In this document: positions 14,901 to 22,853 of the stretch, in pieces | Position numbering within the stretch: the stretch's first letter is position 1 | Layout: every line of letters begins with the position of its first letter | NCBI RefSeq assembly: GCF_030818695.1 | Contig: NZ_JAUTAR010000001.1 | Location: 2,102,501-2,166,500 of the forward strand | Length of the DNA: 64,000 nt | Origin: Chryseobacterium sp. SORGH_AS_0447 | GTDB taxonomy: Bacteria; Bacteroidota; Bacteroidia; Flavobacteriales; Weeksellaceae | Direction of reading: 5' to 3' | Notes under the pieces: model-generated | What the model was told of the DNA's origin: nothing | Database searches by the model: none | Seen by the model: the letters and a program-made list of their open reading frames with translations, nothing else | Translations under genes and position numbers: made by a program

Positions 14901-17851
14901 TAGTGGCATTCAATGATGTGCAGACCAAGACGGTAAATCTTCCGGTACAAGATGATGAGGCGGAAGAATTAGCCATAGAAACCGTTACGTTCAGAGATAA
15001 AATAGAACCGGGTTCTAAAGAGAAATGGTCAATAAAAGTATCAGGAAAAAACAGGGAGAAAATTAATGCGGAAGTTCTGGCGAATATGTACGATATGTCC
15101 CTGGATAAGCTGGCTAAAAATAATTTTGATTGGTACCGTTTTTACGTACCTTCTGCCACGATAGTTTCTTATGATATTAAAAACAATCTTCTTCAGAAAT
15201 ATTATCAGAAAAGACTGATGTATTATGAACCGAAAATAGTTGAACCTCCTTATTTCAACTGGTTCAACGGAGTTTTGTTTCTTACCGATACAATGACTTT
15301 GGAAACGACAACTGGATTAGTTAATCAGGAAGGCGTAAAAGCTGCCGCCTATACACCTCCTCCGCCACCGCCTGTGGGAAGAGCCAGAAGTACAATGGCC
15401 AAAGTCGCGATGTCGGAAGATAAAATAGCAGTCATTCAGAATGTAGTTCCTGAGCCTGCGAAGGCTCCCAAAACAGAAGAGTCTCCATCGCCGGAAGCAA
15501 GTTTAAACAATGTTTCCGTCCGCCAGAACCTCAACGAAACCGCCTTCTTTTATCCGGATTTGAGGACCGATTCCGAAGGTAATGTAAGCTTTGAATTCAC
15601 CTCTCCGGAAGCACTCACCAAATGGAAGCTGATGTTCCTGGCACACACAAAAGATGCAAGAGCGGCAACGTTGGAAAAAGAAGTGGTGACACAGAAAGAA
15701 TTCTCGGTAACACCGAATTACCCAAGATTTTTACGGGAAGGGGATGAGCTGAACTTACAGTCTAAATTATCCAACTTAACCGATAAAAAACTGAATGGTT
15801 ATGCCGGGTTACAGATCCTGGATGCCTTTACCAATGAAGATATTTCGGATAAATTCGGACTAAGTGCCCTGACGGCTGTATCAGGATACAATAAAGAACA
15901 GGCTTTTTCACTGGATGACAACGGAAATTCAGTAGTTACCTGGAAGGTTAAAGTTCCGGAAAATGTTTCGTCCATTATCTTAAAAGTTGTGGCCAAAGCC
16001 GGAAAATATTCGGATGGTGAGCAGCAGGCCGTTGCCGTTCTTCCGAACAGGATATTGGTAACCGATGCTGTTCCGGTTTTTGTGAAAGAAGGGCAAACCA
16101 AGACCTTCGAGTTGGAAAACCTTAAAAATGCAGACTCTAAAACAATATCCAACGTATCCAATACCCTTGAACTGACCACGAATCCGATCTGGGAAATCAT
16201 GTTTGCGCTTCCGAGCCTTAAAAACGACCCCAACAGTTCAGCAGATGTGGTCTTCAATAAATGGTTCGCCGATGTGCTGGCTTCAGAGGTCTTTAGGTCC
16301 AATCCGAAAATAAAAACTGTATTTGAGCAGTATCAGGAGAAGGGATTATTAAAATCAAACCTTGAAAAAAACCAGGAGCTGAAACAGCTGCTGCTGGAAG
16401 AAACCCCTTGGGTACTCGAAAGTAAGAATGAAGAAGAGCAGATGCAGAAACTGGCCCTGTTGTTTGATGCCAACACCATGAAAAATTCCATCATGCAGGA
16501 TTGGGACGATCTCAGGAAACTGCAGAATCCAGACGGCAGCTTTTCATGGTATCCCGGATATCCCGGATCTTATGCTACTTCGTTGTATATTTTGAAAAGC
16601 TTAGGCAAGATTAATGTATGGCTGAAAGACAATGTGAAAAACTACCAGAATTCAGATCAAAAAGAAATGGTGAAAAACCTGATCGAATATATTGACGGTG
16701 AAATAGAAAAATATGCAGATCCTAAAGACAAAAATGTTTGGACCAACTGGACACTGGATTACCTGGACACAAGAAATTACTGGGAAAAAGAATATCCGCT
16801 GAAAGGGAAAGGGGCAGCCCTGAAATCGCAGGTGAAACAGAAAGCCAAAACTGCTAAGCTTACCGACTTCACCTTTTTCGGGCTTCACCGGGCAGCATTG
16901 CTGATGAATGATTACGGATTAAAAGACGTTTCCGATAAACTCATGAATTATCTGAAAGAAACCTCCGTAGAATCGAAAACGCAGGGTGTGTATTGGAAGC
17001 AGAACCTGGATGACTGGGGCTGGTTCCGCTCCAAAGTAGTGAACCATGCTGGCGCATTGGAAGCTTTTAGCAAACTCAAACCGGAGGATCAAAGTTTCAT
17101 TGAAGAAATGAAAATCTGGCTGGTAACCCAGAAAGAAGTCAATTCATGGGGAAGTTCAAGAGGCACGGCAGAGGTGATCTATACCATTTTAAACTCCGGA
17201 AAATCCTGGACAGGTACCGAAAGCGACAAAGCAACCATTATCTGGGGCGGAAAAAAGCTTAAACCGCAAACCGAAGCCGCAGGCTACGTAAAATCAACGG
17301 TAAACCCGGATGTACTGGATAAAAGCCTGGCAACGGTTACCATTACAAAACCGAGGCCCGGAATCGTTCAGGGCGGATTATTCTGGCAGTATTATGAGGA
17401 TCTGAATAAAATAAAATCATCTGAAAATTACCTTTCCGTTACAAAAGAATTATACAGAAAAATTAAAACCGTCAACGGGGAAGAGCTTCAGAAAATATCA
17501 CCGGAAACCCCTTTAAAAGTAGGAGATAAAATCACCGTAAGAATGATCCTGAATACCGACCGTCCGATGGAATTCGTCCATATTAAAGACATGAGAGCAG
17601 CAGGTTTTGAGCCGGTAGACGTGCTTTCCGGATATCAGTGGAAAAACAGTTTAGCCTATTACCAGTCTACAAAAGATGCGTCTACCAATTTCTACATCGA
17701 GCGGATGCCGAAAGGGAAATACGTATTTGAGTATGATCTGATCGCCAACGCCTCAGGAAAGTTCTCCAACGGGATTACTACCATTCAGAACTATTATGCG
17801 CCGCAAATGAGTTCGCATACGAAAGGGATGAATGTCGAAATTAAAGAATGA
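11924..17851 (+). CDS. Giant alpha-2-macroglobulin-family protein without thioester
   Basis: 1975 residues. N-terminal signal peptide (FLLLLLLLSYSGAFAQ). Residues about 330-1130 form a string of beta-sandwich MG domains, with the MG2 motif RAIYRPGQTVYFKV near residue 555. A proline-rich linker (YTPPPPPPVGRARS) lies near residue 1143. The A2M core domain spans about 1200-1280 (FFYPDLRTDSEGNVSFEF, then ALTKWKLMFLAHT). A TED-like helical region follows (about 1430-1750) and a receptor-binding-like C-terminal domain ends the protein. The CxEQ thioester of protease-trapping homologues is not visible at the start of the TED region, so covalent trapping is unlikely. Bacterial members of this family guard the periplasm or surface against proteases. 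No pbpC partner lies nearby. A terminator follows. Confidence 0.88.
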   Translation: MKRFSKIFLLLLLLLSYSGAFAQKYYDEQWKKVAENAKKGTFKSNLPIVLDIQKQAMKDNNLVQLIQSLKEEFSIVNRSSDDEGNNAVSRLFGKLQNVEKQLAGEEKTVFQVLLNSFFLDYYHEHSWEIDGRTNINSQDISQIETWSKLDFKNYLDKSYANLNVQKSAMKKIPLKKYERIFSYKEYLSYFPTLLDWYLIKQTDFISDSDFFTKNELEANRTRINADFDELIAQNTGNSKLYFMHRKLQANCDFNRCKNKLAQLQDLLKSDVEGDYKVMVINNIVEELINDKKEKEALVYISKAKAEYPKSPFIDAIKGQEKQILNPVLNIKYEKQTQSTKPIHFVAEYKNVSGFSINIYEVKNDLTAFLQYTRNPYDNAFKKIKKTLIRKEVYTLNDPKDFRNHKTALEIKPLPSGIYVAEYSVDGIKDDDTDNPRDLYFLVSDNRIIYHTKSERGQLPGELKLVNSENGKPVMSKSLTFYEFVNNKALIKSDGKTDEKGLFGLPATNNKEYYRTFLIRLPETNDFQIMEVYGERISVGITDSKDKKQSRAQIFTDRAIYRPGQTVYFKVINIQRDKEVEAVVPALTQKITLTDANGQEVSAQNFTTNDFGSYHGSFVLPKGGLNGNFFLRTDTNDGYKNIRVEEYKRPKFEVVFDPVKDEYRYGQTIQLKGKAMMFSGVVLTNATVHYEIKKQNIRWKYFGWYPPGDYDNENSILGEVKTDEKGGFVIMLDLKKDEKLEGIQIDNYRIKASVTDINGETQTADTELKVSSVSHYIQAEEIKNVFSGEPVKVKVETKNYNEQNLKKSYKVKLSKFEVPDRIFRDNFKSEVQDLPEFSKEEFISRFPHDLYDKTEEPANSKVSSVILNDAVRQEEALDLGKLEAGTYKLELYNIEGRDTIKAVQNFSVWNKNSLPDSQKTFLTVVQPEKEFVRGEKALFHIYSSIPDVLLNVFIQDGSGKTISEVHHFKNGILEYVTAVPKDKNVLALNIQFQVVAFNDVQTKTVNLPVQDDEAEELAIETVTFRDKIEPGSKEKWSIKVSGKNREKINAEVLANMYDMSLDKLAKNNFDWYRFYVPSATIVSYDIKNNLLQKYYQKRLMYYEPKIVEPPYFNWFNGVLFLTDTMTLETTTGLVNQEGVKAAAYTPPPPPPVGRARSTMAKVAMSEDKIAVIQNVVPEPAKAPKTEESPSPEASLNNVSVRQNLNETAFFYPDLRTDSEGNVSFEFTSPEALTKWKLMFLAHTKDARAATLEKEVVTQKEFSVTPNYPRFLREGDELNLQSKLSNLTDKKLNGYAGLQILDAFTNEDISDKFGLSALTAVSGYNKEQAFSLDDNGNSVVTWKVKVPENVSSIILKVVAKAGKYSDGEQQAVAVLPNRILVTDAVPVFVKEGQTKTFELENLKNADSKTISNVSNTLELTTNPIWEIMFALPSLKNDPNSSADVVFNKWFADVLASEVFRSNPKIKTVFEQYQEKGLLKSNLEKNQELKQLLLEETPWVLESKNEEEQMQKLALLFDANTMKNSIMQDWDDLRKLQNPDGSFSWYPGYPGSYATSLYILKSLGKINVWLKDNVKNYQNSDQKEMVKNLIEYIDGEIEKYADPKDKNVWTNWTLDYLDTRNYWEKEYPLKGKGAALKSQVKQKAKTAKLTDFTFFGLHRAALLMNDYGLKDVSDKLMNYLKETSVESKTQGVYWKQNLDDWGWFRSKVVNHAGALEAFSKLKPEDQSFIEEMKIWLVTQKEVNSWGSSRGTAEVIYTILNSGKSWTGTESDKATIIWGGKKLKPQTEAAGYVKSTVNPDVLDKSLATVTITKPRPGIVQGGLFWQYYEDLNKIKSSENYLSVTKELYRKIKTVNGEELQKISPETPLKVGDKITVRMILNTDRPMEFVHIKDMRAAGFEPVDVLSGYQWKNSLAYYQSTKDASTNFYIERMPKGKYVFEYDLIANASGKFSNGITTIQNYYAPQMSSHTKGMNVEIKE

Positions 17852-17871
17852 TTTTAAATAATCTTAAGAAA

Positions 17872-17900
17872 ATGCTCCTACATATTGTGGGAGCATTTTT
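17872..17900. terminator. Hairpin terminator between convergent genes
   Basis: 11-bp stem with one G-T pair (17872-17882 / 17886-17896), 3-base loop and a T-run. It ends the alpha-2-macroglobulin gene and faces the 3' end of the minus-strand TSP3 gene. Confidence 0.85.
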
Positions 17901-17901
17901 A

Positions 17902-19176
17902 TTATGTTATCCATTGATTAACGATTTTAATTAACCAGCCTTTTGCCGTTTTTGTAATAATATAGGACTCTCCTCTTACCAGATAATCGGATATTAAAAT
18001 ATAAGTATCTTTCTGATCATCGCATTTGAAAATTTTGCTGTATTGAGGCTGTGATGTAAGAACATAATGATATTTACTATACACTTGGTACTCTTTGGAA
18101 GCCACGAATATTATTTTTTTACCATATGTTCTTGTGTGTCTTATATTTTCATCATCTGTAGCAATTATTTTGATATTCAAATCTTCCAAAATATCTTTTT
18201 TGTAAGAATATTCTGAAAATATCTCTTCATTTTGCTTTGAAATATCTTTGCGAACTGTTTGAATATCTACTAAAAAATTTTCTGTGGTTACGTCGGAATC
18301 TTCAATTAAATCATAATTACCAAATAATATACTCTCAGCCAATAAGGTAAATTCATTATCATAATTGCTGTATCTAGGATTCTCATCTTCAGAATCCATT
18401 ATTCCGTCCTCATCTGTATCATTTGATAGAGGATTTGTAAAGTAAATTAGTTTTTCTTCCAGATCATTTAATCCATCACGGTCCGAATCTTCGAGTATTT
18501 CTTTAAGATTTAATGTAACAAGAGCATTGTTATTTACAATTTCATATGTAGGCTGTGGGTTTGAGGGAAAGGTTGGTTCTTTAATCATTCTTACAATGTC
18601 AGCTTCTATCTGTATCTGATTTTTATTTTTAAAAAGTGGTAAGCGGGAATTGCTTTTGAATACATAATTTTTATTTTGATCAAGTCCTGTATAGTAATTT
18701 TTCCACGTCATTCCGTTATCATTTGAAATGCGTAGATAATATTTTCCAAAATAAAAAGAATTTGTGTGGAATAATATTGCCATAACTCCGTCTTTTGTAC
18801 CGGTTTTAATAATTACCGGCTTCGGAATATCTCCATACTTTTTAGAATACTCAATTTTTGTAATCGAATCCCGTATCTTATAAGTGCCATAAACAGAATC
18901 AGGAACTACATTTTTAAGAACATTTTTAATTTTTACTTCTACGGAATCTATAATTTCGTCTGATTTTCTAGGTTCTCTTAAATAACTAATTGAGATGAAA
19001 GAAAAGGGAGGTTTTCGAGCACGAGCTTTTGTTAAAAGCCTAAACTCATTTTTTGAATAAGTGGAATTAATGCTGTCATTATATCTTTTTAGTAGTTGGC
19101 AGGTGCATACGTCCGTCTTTTGGGCAGATAAAGGCAAACTAAATATAATCGATAAGATCAGAAGATACTTTTTCAT
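17902..19176 (-). CDS. Secreted protein with thrombospondin type-3-like calcium repeats
   Basis: 424 residues from the ATG ending at 19176, chosen because it directly precedes the signal peptide MKKYLLILSIIFSLPLSAQ; an in-frame ATG ten codons upstream would precede a charged stretch. The mature N-terminal part (CTCQLLKRY, then a beta-rich region with ISNDNGMTWKNY, as in BNR/sialidase-like repeats) is of unknown family. Around residues 245-275 are two Asp-rich TSP3-like repeats, DRDGLNDLEEKL and DTDEDGIMDSEDENP, which bind calcium in known proteins. The C-terminal third is a small domain without a recognised family. No Por-type sorting domain is seen at the C-terminus. AT-richer than its neighbours. 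Function unknown. Confidence 0.75.
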   Translation of the reverse strand: MKKYLLILSIIFSLPLSAQKTDVCTCQLLKRYNDSINSTYSKNEFRLLTKARARKPPFSFISISYLREPRKSDEIIDSVEVKIKNVLKNVVPDSVYGTYKIRDSITKIEYSKKYGDIPKPVIIKTGTKDGVMAILFHTNSFYFGKYYLRISNDNGMTWKNYYTGLDQNKNYVFKSNSRLPLFKNKNQIQIEADIVRMIKEPTFPSNPQPTYEIVNNNALVTLNLKEILEDSDRDGLNDLEEKLIYFTNPLSNDTDEDGIMDSEDENPRYSNYDNEFTLLAESILFGNYDLIEDSDVTTENFLVDIQTVRKDISKQNEEIFSEYSYKKDILEDLNIKIIATDDENIRHTRTYGKKIIFVASKEYQVYSKYHYVLTSQPQYSKIFKCDDQKDTYILISDYLVRGESYIITKTAKGWLIKIVNQWIT

Positions 19177-19268
19177 GGTTAGCTTTTTGGGATAACGTAG
19201 TTTCATAGTTTTTATTATCAGAATTTATGATGATAAATCTAATATTTATAATGACAATTTGTGGGATA

Positions 19269-19298
19269 TTGATTTAAGACAAAAAACTGATATATTTG
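19269..19298 (+). promoter_or_regulatory. Complete Bacteroidota promoter (TTG-N19-TATATTTG)
   Basis: TTG at 19269-19271 and TATATTTG at 19291-19298 are separated by 19 bases, the spacing expected between -33 and -7 elements. The DUF1569 ATG at 19321 is 22 bases downstream. The clearest full promoter in the window. Confidence 0.7.
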
Positions 19299-19320
19299 CT
19301 TTTCAACATTCAGATAAACT

Positions 19321-19776
19321 ATGGAAAACGTTTTTGATGCGAAAGATGCTCAGCATTACATCGACAGGATAAATAAACTTACCCCGGAAAGCAAAGGCTT
19401 GTGGGGAAAAATGACGGTAGACCAGATGCTGGCGCACTGTAATGTATCGTACGAAATGGTCTATGAACCCGAAAAACACAAAAAGCCGGGAGCCATCGCA
19501 AAATTTATTTTAAAAAACTTTGTAAAACCGAAAGTAGTAGGTGAGAAGGCCTATACGCAGAACGGACCGACAGCACCGCAGTTCATTATTTCCGATCAGA
19601 AGAATTTCAACGAAGAAAAAAAGAGGTTGATTGGTTTTATCCAGAAAACCCAGCAGCTGGGTGCATCGGCTTTCGACGGTAAAGAATCTTTCTCTTTCGG
19701 AAAGCTGAAGGCGCAGGAATGGAACAATATGTTTGCCAAGCATCTCAATCATCATCTGGCCCAATTCGGTGTTTAG
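19321..19776 (+). CDS. DUF1569 family protein
   Basis: 151 residues, cytosolic. Recognised by the DinB-like helical layout and the segments WGKMTVDQMLAHC, the GPTAPQF region and the C-terminal WNNMFAKHLNHHLAQFGV. Conserved His in LAHC and in HLNHHLAQF are placed like the metal-binding His of DinB/YfiT proteins, but activity is not known for DUF1569. Transcribed from its own full promoter; the next gene starts one base after its stop codon, so the two are probably cotranscribed. Confidence 0.78.
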   Translation: MENVFDAKDAQHYIDRINKLTPESKGLWGKMTVDQMLAHCNVSYEMVYEPEKHKKPGAIAKFILKNFVKPKVVGEKAYTQNGPTAPQFIISDQKNFNEEKKRLIGFIQKTQQLGASAFDGKESFSFGKLKAQEWNNMFAKHLNHHLAQFGV

Positions 19777-19777
19777 C

Positions 19778-20305
19778 ATGAAAAAGATATTATTCTTCTT
19801 GGTTTTCCTATATTCCTTTTCCTTTGCACAGATGAAGGAATTTCCTTTGAAGAATGAAGACTTCAGTGCTTTTCTCACGAATTACAAAACGCCTTTTTAC
19901 GGGGAAATCTCTACTGAAAAAGCGGTGATTCAAGTACAGATTGAAAAAGCCGTGAAAAATCCGGCTAAGCCTGAGCAGTATATTATTTCAGGATATTCTG
20001 AGGTCGAAGGCAATAAGTCCGTCTTTTCCGGGGAGATCACCTTCACACAGCGGTTTAACGTTAATAATCAGCCGGATGAAATGCTGGTCTTTGCAGATTT
20101 TGTCATGAAGGAAGTCGGATCCGGTGAACATTCCGGAATATTTACCGGGAAGCTGAGGATGCAGATGGCCAAGCAAATAACCCAGCAAAGCAGGGCTACG
20201 GTAACCTTCAAAGGAAAATGGAAAAATTATTCAGGGACTTTGGACTTCGAGGCCTGGTGGGCCAATTTTGTTCCCAAAGACATTTCAAAAGTTGTATTTA
20301 AATAA
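19778..20305 (+). CDS. Small secreted protein, unknown, paralogue of the next gene
   Basis: 175 residues from the ATG at 19778. That start precedes a signal peptide (FFLVFLYSFSFAQ); in-frame starts further upstream lie inside the preceding gene. Mature protein beta-rich: FYGEISTEKAVIQVQIEKA, YIISGYSEVEGNKSVFSGEI, GEHSGIFTGKLRMQ and the final ATVTFKGKWKNYSGTLDFEAW. The same order of motifs (sGy..v....F.G, kHSGIl.GK, W..Y.GT..F) recurs in the neighbour at 20321, so they are a tandem paralogue pair. No family recognised. Probably cotranscribed with DUF1569. Confidence 0.72.
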   Translation: MKKILFFLVFLYSFSFAQMKEFPLKNEDFSAFLTNYKTPFYGEISTEKAVIQVQIEKAVKNPAKPEQYIISGYSEVEGNKSVFSGEITFTQRFNVNNQPDEMLVFADFVMKEVGSGEHSGIFTGKLRMQMAKQITQQSRATVTFKGKWKNYSGTLDFEAWWANFVPKDISKVVFK

Positions 20306-20320
20306 AAATGATAGCCAATT

Positions 20321-20792
20321 ATGAAAAAACTTTTACTACTGTTTGTTCTCGCTTCCAACTTTATTTTCGCGCAGATGCCGGATATCTCCAATGTATGGCT
20401 CAATAACAGCAAAGCCTATACGGGAACGATCGGGAACAAAAACCAGGAGATCAAGCTCAAAATCAATATTTCCGAACAGAACAGGAAAAACGACCAGGAG
20501 TATTTCGTTTCAGGATATACCCTAGTCGATAAAGTATATTCGAAATTTGAAGGAAAATTTACCATTATCAAATACAAGGATGCCCGGAAAAAAGGGACGG
20601 TTTTCGGAGAATACGAGCTTGCTGAAGAAAACAAAGGAAAACATTCCGGAATTTTAAAAGGAAAGTTCGTCTATACCTTTCCAATGGAATAAAGACACTG
20701 AAAAGGTGGAGAATCAGGAAATTGAGCTTACCGGTGACTGGAAAAGCTATGACGGAACCATGAATTTCAAGACCCGGATAAAAAATCAGTAA
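20321..20792 (+). pseudogene. Frameshifted paralogue of the preceding secreted protein
   Basis: The first frame gives 123 residues with a signal peptide (LLLLFVLASNFIFAQ) and stops at 20690-20692. The expected C-terminus continues in the +1 frame to a stop at 20790-20792, as DTEKVENQEIELTGDWKSYDG and then TMNF, which aligns with KGKWKNYSGTLDFEAW of the paralogue. Dropping one C at about 20681 would restore F-Q-W-N-K-D-T and a 156-residue protein. Either a recent one-base insertion or a sequencing error; the rest of the sequence shows no decay. Confidence 0.75.
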
Positions 20793-20816
20793 TTAAATAA
20801 TACCAGTAACAAAAGC

Positions 20817-21188
20817 ATGAAACTAGGGGCATTTTCAATCAGCTTAAGTGTAAAAGACCTTCAGAAATCAAGAGACTTTTATGAAAAATTAGGTTTCGCA
20901 GAAATGGGCGGAGCGATGGAGCAGAATTATCTCATCATGAAAAACGGCGACCATATTATCGGGCTTTTCCAGGCGATGTTCGACGGAAATATGCTTACTT
21001 TTAATCCCGGCTGGGACCAGAATGCCCAGAATCTGGAAACTTTCGACGATGTAAGAGAGATCCAGAAAAGATTAAAAGAGCAGGGAGTGGAACTGCAGAA
21101 GGAAGCTGATGAAACCACGTCCGGCCCTGAGCATATTTATCTAAAAGACCCGGACGGAAATATGATTCTCATCGATCAGCACCGTTAA
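20817..21188 (+). CDS. VOC (glyoxalase/bleomycin-resistance) family protein
   Basis: 123 residues, a single VOC unit of two beta-alpha-beta-beta-beta modules. N-terminal FSISLSVKDLQKSRDFYEKLGF is the usual first module, and the C-terminal GPEHIYLKDPDGNMILIDQ supplies the conserved Glu/His region. Substrate not predictable: VOC proteins include glyoxalases, dioxygenases and antibiotic-binding proteins. Followed after 41 bases by another VOC-type gene. Confidence 0.85.
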   Translation: MKLGAFSISLSVKDLQKSRDFYEKLGFAEMGGAMEQNYLIMKNGDHIIGLFQAMFDGNMLTFNPGWDQNAQNLETFDDVREIQKRLKEQGVELQKEADETTSGPEHIYLKDPDGNMILIDQHR

Positions 21189-21229
21189 CTATAAATCTGA
21201 AATAAACTAAACCTTAATACAATCATCTT

Positions 21230-21679
21230 ATGGCAACAGTAAACGTTTACCTTACCTTCAACGGAAACTGCAGGGAAGCTTTTGATTTTTACAAATCGGT
21301 TTTCGGCGGCGACTATCCCTACATCGGAACTTTTGGCGACATGCCTCCGGCAGAAGGCCAGGAAATCAAAGAAGAAGACAAAGACAAAATTATGCACGTT
21401 ACACTTCCGATTTCCGGGGAAACCATCCTGATGGGAAGTGATGCAGGATGCGATCAGGCTTCTCAGCTGATCATGGGAAATAATTTTTCGATTTCCATCA
21501 ATGCAGAATCCAGGGAAGAAGCAGACCGTTTGTTTAATGGTCTTTCAGCAGAAGGGCAAATTACCATGCCGCTGTCAGATACCTTCTGGGGTGCCTATTT
21601 TGGAATGTTTACCGATAAATTCGGGATCAACTGGATGGTAAACTATGATGATCCTGCGAAAATGGAGCAACACCCGTAA
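21230..21679 (+). CDS. PhnB-like VOC family protein
   Basis: 149 residues. N-terminal VNVYLTFNGNCREAFDFYKS and FGGDYPYIGTFGDMPP, then IMHVTLPISGETILMGSD, match the PhnB / 3-demethylubiquinone-methyltransferase-like branch of the VOC superfamily. C-terminal FWGAYFGMFTDKFGINWMVNY is the family's typical end. Despite the old name, these proteins have no methyltransferase motif. Cotranscription with the preceding VOC gene is likely; a terminator follows 11 bases after the stop. Confidence 0.85.
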   Translation: MATVNVYLTFNGNCREAFDFYKSVFGGDYPYIGTFGDMPPAEGQEIKEEDKDKIMHVTLPISGETILMGSDAGCDQASQLIMGNNFSISINAESREEADRLFNGLSAEGQITMPLSDTFWGAYFGMFTDKFGINWMVNYDDPAKMEQHP

Positions 21680-21690
21680 TGATTAGCATT

Positions 21691-21716
21691 AAAACTGATG
21701 AATCCTCATCAGTTTT
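21691..21716. terminator. Intrinsic terminator after the PhnB-like gene
   Basis: Perfect 11-bp stem (21691-21701 / 21706-21716), 4-base loop, T-run at its end. Confidence 0.88.
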
Positions 21717-21837
21717 TTATTTTAGCAAACCTAGAGAAAACTGAATTGGAGTTAATTCACCACTACGGTATTAGTGCTTGTTATTATTGATTTAAATTAT
21801 TAAATTTGTTATACACGATAGATTTTAATAATAAGCA

Positions 21838-22515
21838 ATGACGGGCATAGCGAGAAAAGCGGTATTGGGATTACTTACCATCACCGCCACAGTTTTACAG
21901 GCACAGAAAAATGATCTCGGAGCATGGTACATGTATTTTGGAAATAACAAGATCAGCAAGAAGTTCAACCTCCATAATGAGATCCAGTACCGGAATTTTA
22001 ATGCGGTTGGCGATCTTGAGCAACTGATGATCCGTACCGGTATCGGATACGACCTTTCCGAAGACAACAATAATGTATTGGCAGGATACGCATTTATCTT
22101 AGGCAGGCCCTACGAAAACGGAGAAAAAACGGAGAATATCGAACACCGGATCTTCCAGCAGTATATTACCAAGCAGAAGTTCGGAAGATTCAATCTTCAG
22201 CACCGGTATCGTCTGGAAGAAAGGTTGATGGAAGATGATTTCCGGATGAGGTTCAGGTATTATTTAAATGTGAGTATCCCGATCAATAATAAGGAGATGC
22301 TGCCTAAAACCTTTTATGCTTCGGTATATAATGAGATCTTCCTTCATTTGGACAGTCAGGTATTTGATAGAAACAGAGTATATGGTGCATTAGGCTATGT
22401 CATTAATAAAAACATGAGGATTGAAGCAGGATATATGAATCAGATCCAGGAAAACAAAAACCGCGGACAGATCCAGATCGGATTCTACAACAATATTCCG
22501 TTTACCAAAGATTAA
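21838..22515 (+). CDS. DUF2490 outer-membrane beta-barrel-like protein
   Basis: 225 residues. Signal peptide (GLLTITATVLQAQ), then DLGAWYMYFGNNKISKKFNL and HNEIQYRNFN, the typical DUF2490 opening. The rest alternates aromatic and polar residues, as in beta-barrel strands (FNLQHRYRLEERLMEDDF, RFRYYLNVSIPI, YASVYNEIFLHL, IEAGYMNQIQ) and ends with an aromatic C-terminal strand (QIGFYNNIPF). Probably an outer-membrane barrel of unknown role. Monocistronic. Confidence 0.82.
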   Translation: MTGIARKAVLGLLTITATVLQAQKNDLGAWYMYFGNNKISKKFNLHNEIQYRNFNAVGDLEQLMIRTGIGYDLSEDNNNVLAGYAFILGRPYENGEKTENIEHRIFQQYITKQKFGRFNLQHRYRLEERLMEDDFRMRFRYYLNVSIPINNKEMLPKTFYASVYNEIFLHLDSQVFDRNRVYGALGYVINKNMRIEAGYMNQIQENKNRGQIQIGFYNNIPFTKD

Positions 22516-22520
22516 ATAAT

Positions 22521-22557
22521 AGGCTGGAAGAAGGAAGCCGGATGCTCGAAGTTTTCC
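22521..22557 (+). repeat. Dispersed 37-base intergenic repeat, copy 1
   Basis: Starts AGGCTGGAAGAAGGAAGC. Matches the reverse complement of 42202-42238 at 34 of 37 positions. Confidence 0.75.
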
Positions 22558-22697
22558 TGCCGCTTTCAAAGATAGGGAGTTTGTTGTTTATTAAAATATT
22601 CTTATCTAAATCCAAAATTTACAGGAAAAAAATTATAAAAAAGCATGAACCTTTAAAAGCTAATAAATAGAGGGTTTTTCTAAGAAAGACAAACATT

Positions 22698-22714
22698 CCC
22701 CTCCGCCGGAGGGG
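22698..22714. repeat. GC-rich palindrome, REP-like
   Basis: CCCCTCC-GCC-GGAGGGG, 7-bp perfect stem. Only one copy is in this window, so its repeated nature is inferred from resemblance to intergenic palindromes of related genomes. Confidence 0.45.
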
Positions 22715-22853
22715 TGGCGAAAATCCAAAGAATTTTTGACGGGGTGGTTAAAGCATATAAGTCTCTGATTAAATTAAACTACCAAGCACACAAACCATGA
22801 AGAAAAATTATTAATGATTAAAAACAATCCAGTATTTTTAAAAAAAATTAATA

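Larger units (their letters stand above)
22516..22853. other. Intergenic region with two dispersed repeats
   Basis: No gene seen. It contains one copy (22521-22557) of a 37-base repeat found inverted at 42202-42238, and a GC-rich palindrome CCCCTCC-GCC-GGAGGGG at 22698-22714 in otherwise AT-rich sequence, REP-like in appearance. The last 100 bases are AT-rich and should hold the antiporter promoter, but no good TAnnTTTG box was found. Confidence 0.6.
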
